A stretch of 27,119 nucleotides of DNA from CAYFMP01 sp964344215 (GTDB taxonomy: Bacteria; Pseudomonadota; Alphaproteobacteria; Rhodospirillales; Casp-alpha2), in assembly GCA_964344215.1 (NCBI GenBank), contig CAYFMP010000055.1:1-27119 (forward strand), read 5' to 3'. A model generated the notes under the pieces. It was not told the origin of the DNA. It saw nothing but the letters and a program-made list of their open reading frames with translations, and made no database searches. Each line of letters opens with the position of its first letter. Positions within the stretch are counted from its first letter, which is position 1. Positions 22,828 to 27,119 of this stretch are shown piece after piece. The position numbers and the translations under genes were made by a program.

Positions 22828-23140
22828 GGCGGGATAGCACTTTGCGGTATTTTCCCGTTGCTTCCTTAACGGTATGTACTGACGTTGCAGTGGCTACAAC
22901 CGTAGAATCTATTTCGATACCAGTAACGTGATATGCAATTCCACCTTTCTTCACCTGGCTAAGACGACTCATTGTAGATCCAGCAATAGATTTTGATTGC
23001 CGGGTCGCTTTTGGATCTCGAAGTACATGAGACGCTCTTGACGCGTTGGCTCGGATAAACTGGTTCGTCGCTTTGGAAACATTTGCCGAAGAGGTTGCTT
23101 TAACAGGCCGGACTGAAGATTTGGGACTCTTGTGAGGCAT
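22814..23140 (-). CDS. Presumed antitoxin partner of Doc, not Phd-like
   Basis: Basic, serine-rich protein of 108 residues. The N-terminal 30 residues are low-complexity (PHKSPKSSVRPVKATSSAN), then comes ASRASHVLRDPKATRQSKSIAGSTMSRLSQ, cited by parts, which recalls a small group of short Ala/Ser-rich proteins near Fic/Doc genes, and then a compact beta-like region KKGGIAYHVTGIEIDSTVVATA ending in a basic helix (KYRKVLSRLAKK). It lacks the AbrB-like fold signature of Phd and I find no (S/T)xxxE(G/N) Fic-inhibitory motif. AGGAGGA is a strong Shine-Dalgarno 5 bases or so upstream. Order, overlap and size argue for an antitoxin, but this is untested. Confidence 0.6.
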   Translation of the reverse strand: MPHKSPKSSVRPVKATSSANVSKATNQFIRANASRASHVLRDPKATRQSKSIAGSTMSRLSQVKKGGIAYHVTGIEIDSTVVATATSVHTVKEATGKYRKVLSRLAKK

Positions 23141-23154
23141 CTCGCTTCCTCCTG

Positions 23155-23167
23155 GTTATCGTATAAC
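23155..23167 (-). promoter_or_regulatory. Palindromic operator candidate of the Doc module
   Basis: GTTAT-CGT-ATAAC is a perfect 5-bp inverted repeat just ahead of the Shine-Dalgarno of the presumed antitoxin gene. A -10-like TATACG lies in it. Toxin-antitoxin pairs usually bind such a palindrome to repress themselves. The flanking 255-bp gap to the acyl-CoA dehydrogenase shows no further gene. Confidence 0.4.
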
Positions 23168-23395
23168 ACGCTAGTTTGAGGGAAAAAAGGGAGCCGCAGT
23201 TCCTCCTGCACGGTCTTGTCTATGTGCCTCATACCTCACCTCACTCACCTCACCCGAATCAAGAACTTGTATAGAACTACCCCAACGACCAGTTCAATGC
23301 GTGATCGCGGGCGCCTACACACCTGTCAACGGCCGCAATTTCATACCGACTTACACCATCGGGCCACCCCAACCAAAAAGGAAAGAGGGTAGCCC

Positions 23396-24556
23396 CTACA
23401 CCGGGTTCCGCTCGACCAGCTGGCGGGCGATGATGATGCGCTGCAACTCGTTGGTGCCCTCGCCGATCGCCATCAACGGCGCGTCGCGGTAGTAGCGCTC
23501 GATATTGAACTCCTTCGAATAGCCGTACGCCCCGTGGATGCGCATCGCCTCGATGGAGTTGTCGACCGCGGCTTCAGTGGCGAACAGCTTGGCCATGCCG
23601 GCCTCCATGTCGCAACGCTCGCCCGAGTCGTAGGCCCGGGCCGCCTGCTCGGTCAGCAGCCTGGCCGCCTCGACCCGGGTCGCCATGTCGGCCAGCTTGA
23701 TCTGGATCGCCTGGTGCTGGGCGATGGGCTTGCCGAAGGTCTTGCGGGTCTGGGCGTAGGCCACCGATTCATCCAGGCAGGCCCTGGCGACGCCGACGCC
23801 GCGCGCCGCCACGTTGACCCGGCCCAGTTCGAGACCGCTCAGGATCTGTTGCAGGCCACGCCCCTCCTCGGTCCCGATCAGGTTGGAAGCCGGCACCCGG
23901 ACGCCGTCGAAGCGGAGCTCGCCGGTGTCGATTCCGCGATAGCCGAGTTTCCCGAGCTTCTTGGCCTCGAAGCCTTGGCCGCCCTCGGAAAGGATCAGGC
24001 TCATCCCACGGTGCGGCGGGTCGGTGTCCGGGTCGGTCTTGACCAGCACGGCCAGGATATCGCCCTCGACCGAGTTGGTGATCCACATCTTGTTGCCGTC
24101 GATGACGTAGTCGTCGCCGTCGCGCGTGGCCCGCGTGCGGATCGCCTGCAAATCGGTGCCGCAGTCGGGCTCGGTCAGGGCGATGCCGCCCCTGAGCTCG
24201 CCGGTGGCGAAGCGCGGCAGGAAGGCCTGTTTCTGCTCCTCGGTGCCGAAGCGCTCGACGGCGGCGGCCATGATCAGGTGCGAGGAGAAGATGCCCGACA
24301 CCGACATCCACACCGCGCACACCCGCTCGACGATCCTGGCATAAGTGACGGTCGAGAGCCCGAGGCCGCCGTAGTCGGTCGAGATGGTGGCGCCGAACAG
24401 GCCGAGCTCGGCCATCTTGTCGGCGATCTCGCGCGGGTACTCGTCGTCGGCCTCCATCCGGTGGGCGACCGGCCTCACTTCGCGCTCCAGGAACTGGTCG
24501 ACGGAATCGAGGATCAGCGCTTCCTGTTCGGCGTCGGTGGTGTTGTCGGGGTACAT
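23396..24556 (-). CDS. Acyl-CoA dehydrogenase
   Basis: FAD enzyme of 386 residues that desaturates an acyl-CoA at the alpha-beta bond and hands electrons to ETF. Marks are ALTEPDCGTDLQAIRTRA (signature 1), YVIDGNKMWITN, the FAD/dimer helix QTRKTFGKPIAQHQAIQ, and the C-terminal IGEGTNELQRIIIARQLV in which E366 is the probable catalytic base. The short N-terminus and full length match short-chain members. It lies 43 bp after the MaoC hydratase gene on the same strand, so the two act in succession on one acyl-CoA. The CoA-transferase at 17.75 kb may activate the acid. Chain length is not predictable. Confidence 0.92.
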   Translation of the reverse strand: MYPDNTTDAEQEALILDSVDQFLEREVRPVAHRMEADDEYPREIADKMAELGLFGATISTDYGGLGLSTVTYARIVERVCAVWMSVSGIFSSHLIMAAAVERFGTEEQKQAFLPRFATGELRGGIALTEPDCGTDLQAIRTRATRDGDDYVIDGNKMWITNSVEGDILAVLVKTDPDTDPPHRGMSLILSEGGQGFEAKKLGKLGYRGIDTGELRFDGVRVPASNLIGTEEGRGLQQILSGLELGRVNVAARGVGVARACLDESVAYAQTRKTFGKPIAQHQAIQIKLADMATRVEAARLLTEQAARAYDSGERCDMEAGMAKLFATEAAVDNSIEAMRIHGAYGYSKEFNIERYYRDAPLMAIGEGTNELQRIIIARQLVERNPV

Positions 24557-24599
24557 GGCGTGTTTCCTGGGAGGTCCTTGCGGGGCTTTTTGCTCGTGG

Positions 24600-25118
24600 T
24601 TAGTAGTCGGCGGCGTCGTCGACGGCGTGGCCGCGCTTCGGGATCAGCATGGTCCGCTCGTAGGTCATGAAGACGGTGCCGTCGGCCTTCCTGCCGGTGG
24701 TCCGGACGGTGACGATGCCCTGCGTCGGCCGCGACTTCGATTCGCGGACGCTCAAGACCTCCGACTCGGCGTAGATGGTATCGCCGACGAAGACCGGCGC
24801 CGTCAGCCTGATCTTGTCCCAGCCCAGGTTGGCGATGGTCTTCTGCGAAACATCCGAAACGCTCATGCCGGCGACCATGGAAAGCGTCAGGGCCGAGTTG
24901 ACCAGCGGCTTTCCGAACTCGCTCCTGGCGGCGTACTCGGCGTCGAAGTGAAGCGGGTGCTGGTTCATGGTGATCAGCGTGAACCAGGTGTTGTCGCTCT
25001 CCGAGATGGTGCGGCCCGGGCGGTGCTCGTAGACGTCGCCGACCCGGAAGTCCTCAAGGTAACGCCCGTACGACTCGCGGTACCGGTTGGGTCCGACTTC
25101 CCTGCTTTCGGCGACCAT
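24600..25118 (-). CDS. MaoC family dehydratase (hotdog fold enoyl-CoA hydratase)
   Basis: Protein of 172 residues. It starts VAESREVGPNRYRESYGRYLEDF and has the hydratase motif NQHPLHFD (H54, H57, D59) after the strand SDNTWFTLITM, which binds and hydrates an enoyl-CoA. VNSALTLSMVAGMSVSDVS and FVGDTIYAESEVLSVRESKSRPTQGIV are typical of the widespread actinobacterial/proteobacterial MaoC group. I use ATG 25118 with GGAG about 9 bases upstream; an open frame continues to 25373, but that extension crosses palindromic intergenic DNA. With the adjacent acyl-CoA dehydrogenase it forms a two-step beta-oxidation-like pair. Confidence 0.87.
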   Translation of the reverse strand: MVAESREVGPNRYRESYGRYLEDFRVGDVYEHRPGRTISESDNTWFTLITMNQHPLHFDAEYAARSEFGKPLVNSALTLSMVAGMSVSDVSQKTIANLGWDKIRLTAPVFVGDTIYAESEVLSVRESKSRPTQGIVTVRTTGRKADGTVFMTYERTMLIPKRGHAVDDAADY

Positions 25119-25276
25119 GCCGTTGAACTCCGTTTCGATTGATCCGTCAGGCTCGACCGTTACCGGCCTCCCGACGGTTGCCCCGAATGACGGGAACCCT
25201 AGTTTATCCAAGTCCGCTTTCCCGCGAAATGCCGGTATCCGAGAATAGATGGTAAACCCACCTCCAAAAACCGCGT

Positions 25277-25305
25277 CCGCGCCTCCCCGCCGACAAGAGG
25301 CGCGG
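25277..25305 (-). terminator. Strong inverted repeat, possible terminator
   Basis: CCGCGCCTC (25277-25285) and GAGGCGCGG (25297-25305) form a perfect 9-bp stem with an 11-base loop. On the minus strand it is followed after 6 bases by TTTTT, a terminator-like order, 158 bp before the MaoC start. It would insulate the MaoC gene from upstream minus-strand transcription, or belong to the repeat family nearby. Confidence 0.4.
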
Positions 25306-25373
25306 AGGACCGAAGGTCCGACAGGGAAACACGAAGCCCCCTGCCGTCCGCGCGCCGTCGCCCCGTCGTCCAT

Positions 25374-25403
25374 ATGTCGTCATGATGTCGTCATGATGTC
25401 GTC
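25374..25403. repeat. 11-bp tandem repeat
   Basis: ATGTCGTC occurs three times (25374-25381, 25385-25392, 25396-25403), joined by ATG, giving an exact 11-bp period. A near copy (ATGTCTTC) lies just after at about 25419. It is noncoding as far as I can tell. Confidence 0.75.
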
Positions 25404-25547
25404 ACCCTGTCATCCGAATGTCTTCATGTTTTTAAGCCGCTTTCGGCTCCAAGCCCTTGCTTGCGCCCGATAGCGTTCCGCGAACGGGTCGGGCGGGTCG
25501 TCTTTTGTCGTCAATTCCGATTCGCGCTAGAAAACGAGACCGCCACC

Positions 25548-25655
25548 CATCCTTCGACACAGACCTTCGGTCCTGCTCTTCGATGAAGCGAATAGTCATC
25601 TCCCCCTCATCCTGAGGAGGCGCTTGAAGCGCCGTCTCGAAGGATCGAGGGGAGA
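25548..25655. repeat. REP-like palindromic element
   Basis: The core at 25604-25651 folds as nested arms: CCCTC/GAGGG outside, ATCCT/AGGAT next, and GGCGCTT-G-AAGCGCC as the inner hairpin. The sequence type (CTCATCCTGAGGAG with CTCGAAGGAT) is the one I know from REP-like elements scattered between alphaproteobacterial genes. A half element with CCTTCGA and GACCTTCGGTC precedes it at about 25551-25573. Confidence 0.75.
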
Positions 25656-25993
25656 GCCCCAAACTCCGCTTCACAGCCGCTTTCCGACGCAACCGATCCG
25701 CGAGCTTATTCGCAATATCAAAGAGCACCGCCCACCGTTGGCCAATCCTCTGCATGCGCTGAAAATCGGCCTCGGTGAGATATTTTAGCCCATACTAGGA
25801 TAATATAACTATTTTTTCAAGAACAAAAAAGAACTTCAGAACTCATTTTGCCGATTTTGTAGGCGCACCGGCGAGTCGGCTTCGCCCCGCAGAGTGGACC
25901 ACCTATCAGGCTAGCGGTTTAGGCAGATTGAGACCCGAGGCGGAAGTCAGGCCAAAGGGGGAACTAAGGCAACCTCCGGCGAAAATCAGTCCT

Positions 25994-26467
25994 TCAGCCT
26001 TTTTCCTTGGGAACCGGCGAACAGTCCTTGATTGCCTGAAACAGGGCAGACGATGCTCGCTTACATACATCAAGGTCGAGTTCCGTATCTAACCAACGGA
26101 TAACGGGACCAAACTCGAAGACTGGGAGAGCACCCGGCTCTATCGACTTGTCTCGCCCCTCGTGCCTCCAGTAGTCATCAATGTGCTCAAGGGCATTCCT
26201 CATCTTGCGCCAACCGTCAACGGCCTTGTCAAAATCGCGAATCTGATCCGAGATATCCACAGCCTTGCAAGCTAGGTCGGCTGCTCGTCGCAAGCGGCTG
26301 ATCGCTGTTACAAGAAAATGGAAGTCAACAACATTTTGCAGGACGAAATCATCAATTTCAGGTTCTTCGCGTTGGAGCCTCTCAACCTGTAGCTCGATAG
26401 CCCAGCACGCTATGTTAGCTAGGCTCTTAGCTTCCTCCCATAAGGTGACTTGTTGTACCTTTTGCAT
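25994..26467 (-). CDS. Protein of unknown function with HEPN-like motif
   Basis: All-helical protein of 157 residues from ATG 26467, with GGAAAG at a good distance. The reading frame is protein-like further up, and a TTG at 26629 behind GAGG would give 211 residues, so the start is uncertain; beyond that the frame overlaps the hydrolase gene. Near the C-terminal third it has WRKMRNALEHIDDYW, where R-N-A-L-E-H fits the HEPN ribonuclease motif R-x4-6-H with Asn after Arg. HEPN proteins include toxins, abortive-infection effectors and nucleotidyltransferase partners. No partner gene is visible. Base composition is AT-richer than the hydrolase beside it (28 of 60 G+C in the line at 26281), suggesting acquisition. 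The HEPN call rests on one short motif. Confidence 0.55.
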   Translation of the reverse strand: MQKVQQVTLWEEAKSLANIACWAIELQVERLQREEPEIDDFVLQNVVDFHFLVTAISRLRRAADLACKAVDISDQIRDFDKAVDGWRKMRNALEHIDDYWRHEGRDKSIEPGALPVFEFGPVIRWLDTELDLDVCKRASSALFQAIKDCSPVPKEKG

Positions 26468-26672
26468 GACTTTCCATGTTAACTGCCGCGCGATAAGACC
26501 GGAATAGACGTCTTGAGTGGACAGCAGCCATTTCGCCCAGATGTAGAGTGGGTCAGAAAGTCCGCACCTAGCTAACTTTCCACGTATTACGGTCCACGCA
26601 AAGATAGCCGCTTCCGTGCGCCAAGCCGACAATTCGCGCCTCGGTATCCGATTTCCACGGATTGGGGAGCGG

Positions 26673-27119
26673 CTATTGGATGTCCGGGGAGGCCTCGAGG
26701 AATTCGGAAACGGCCCACCAGTACGGGTCCGCGAACCTGGTGGACAGGTCGTTGTGACCGGCGCCCACGATTTCGCGGAAACTTTTTCGACCGGGCGCCG
26801 CATCGAAAACCGATCTCCCCATGCCGATGGGGATGATCCGGTCCCGGGTTCCGTGGATGACGAGAAGCGGCGCTTTCAGGCGCCGGATTTTCTTGTCGTT
26901 CTCGAAGGCGTTTCCGGTCAACGGAGCGGCGAACCCCAGTCCCATGACGGAGGCCTGATCGGCGGCGTCGCTCAATGGCGAGACCAGGATAAGACCGGCG
27001 ATGTCCCTGTCGCGGGCCAGATCGACGGCGACGGTCGAACCGATGGACCGCCCGAAAACGAAAACCCGCGGCGGAGGGTATCCCAACACCTGGGTCACAT
27101 ATTCGAACGCGGCTTTTCC
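26673..27119 (-). CDS. Alpha/beta hydrolase, C-terminal part (5' end beyond the window)
   Basis: The frame is open through the right edge, so the N-terminal part is missing. The 148 visible residues hold the nucleophile elbow FGRSIGS (Ser in GxSxG form), the acid loop VIHGTRDRIIP and the catalytic histidine GAGHNDL, in the order of a serine hydrolase triad. The VFGRSIGSTVAVDLA and LRLKAPLL-type segments resemble the BEM46/ABHD17-like group, whose bacterial substrates are unknown. Read-through into the HEPN-like gene downstream is possible. Confidence 0.87.
   Translation of the reverse strand, partial: GKAAFEYVTQVLGYPPPRVFVFGRSIGSTVAVDLARDRDIAGLILVSPLSDAADQASVMGLGFAAPLTGNAFENDKKIRRLKAPLLVIHGTRDRIIPIGMGRSVFDAAPGRKSFREIVGAGHNDLSTRFADPYWWAVSEFLEASPDIQ

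Larger units (their letters stand above)
25119..25993. other. Repeat-rich intergenic region without a convincing gene
   Basis: This 875-bp gap carries a strong hairpin (25277-25305), the palindrome GGACC-GAA-GGTCC (25307-25319) whose 11-base core recurs inverted at 25562-25572, a short tandem repeat (25374-25403) and a REP-like hairpin (25604-25651). A 107-codon open frame at 25432-25755 on the minus strand starts plausibly (GQRWAVLFDIANKLADRL) but runs into the REP element, so at best it is a gene remnant. From 25790 to 25860 the DNA is AT-rich with short poly-A/poly-T runs; nothing else is recognised to 25993. Confidence 0.6.

Noticed and set aside
22969..23232. Minus-strand open frame of 87 codons overlapping the presumed antitoxin gene
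   Set aside because: It runs out of frame through the antitoxin gene and its promoter palindrome; the antitoxin frame has the stronger Shine-Dalgarno and the toxin-coupled position.
23240..23395. tRNA or small RNA gene before the acyl-CoA dehydrogenase end
   Set aside because: No cloverleaf with a T-loop consensus could be drawn by eye; the strip only shows a weak GGGG-CTA-CCC hairpin followed by T-rich sequence on the minus strand.
25119..25373. N-terminal extension of the MaoC protein
   Set aside because: It crosses a 9-bp perfect hairpin and another palindrome, and the family normally starts at the MVAESREVGPNRY segment.
25432..25755. Minus-strand open frame of 107 codons
   Set aside because: Its second half is the REP-like element and its low-complexity flank. 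Only the first 40 residues look protein-like, and no Shine-Dalgarno or family match is visible, so I treat it as a possible remnant rather than a gene.

Overview
The window looks like part of the chromosome of a GC-rich alphaproteobacterium, most likely of Rhodospirillales type. The grounds are strongly GC-biased codon use in the housekeeping-like genes, typical alphaproteobacterial families (CaiB/BaiF CoA-transferase, MaoC, acyl-CoA dehydrogenase, SufR-like regulator, SoxW-like thioredoxin) and a REP-like hairpin of the kind common between alphaproteobacterial genes. The taxonomic call is an inference; there is no rRNA or tRNA gene in the window.

Left part (1-5.0 kb): the tail of an upstream gene, a 6-phosphogluconate-dehydrogenase-like oxidoreductase, then a divergent unit in which a SufR-like Fe-S HTH regulator overlaps a GFA-family zinc protein on the minus strand and faces a 526-residue Rieske fusion protein on the plus strand. 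A DUF302-like lipoprotein follows, convergent with a DUF2269-like membrane protein.

5.0-9.5 kb is a compact minus-strand operon: thiol (cysteine-type) dioxygenase, four-domain rhodanese, isocitrate/isopropylmalate-family dehydrogenase and class V aminotransferase. It looks like a sulfur amino acid or related organosulfur catabolic route. 9.5-12.2 kb holds a strong-looking sigma70 promoter and three orphan proteins: a peptidoglycan-binding-like protein with proline-rich decapeptide repeats and a coiled coil, a Sel1-like exported protein, and a small exported protein resembling Rap1a immunity proteins.

12.3-15.5 kb is a textbook MarR-EmrA-EmrB drug-efflux operon with overlapping genes and a palindrome over the promoter. 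15.65-17.7 kb is an AT-rich inserted pair, TcmP plus a Gp37/Gp68 (DUF5131) three-Cys protein. 17.75-25.1 kb alternates acyl-CoA metabolism (CoA-transferase, acyl-CoA dehydrogenase, MaoC hydratase) with a SoxW-like thioredoxin, an AceE-like thiamine diphosphate enzyme and an AT-rich Doc toxin module with an unusual partner. A short relic resembling the 3' end of the acyl-CoA dehydrogenase lies at 19.9 kb.

25.1-26.0 kb is a repeat-bearing intergenic stretch. The window ends with an AT-richer gene whose protein carries a HEPN-like R-N-x3-H motif and with the C-terminal part of an alpha/beta hydrolase. The best candidates for undescribed biology are the dioxygenase-rhodanese-dehydrogenase-aminotransferase operon, the Rieske fusion with its SufR-like regulator, the TcmP/three-Cys pair, and the Doc module with a non-Phd partner.
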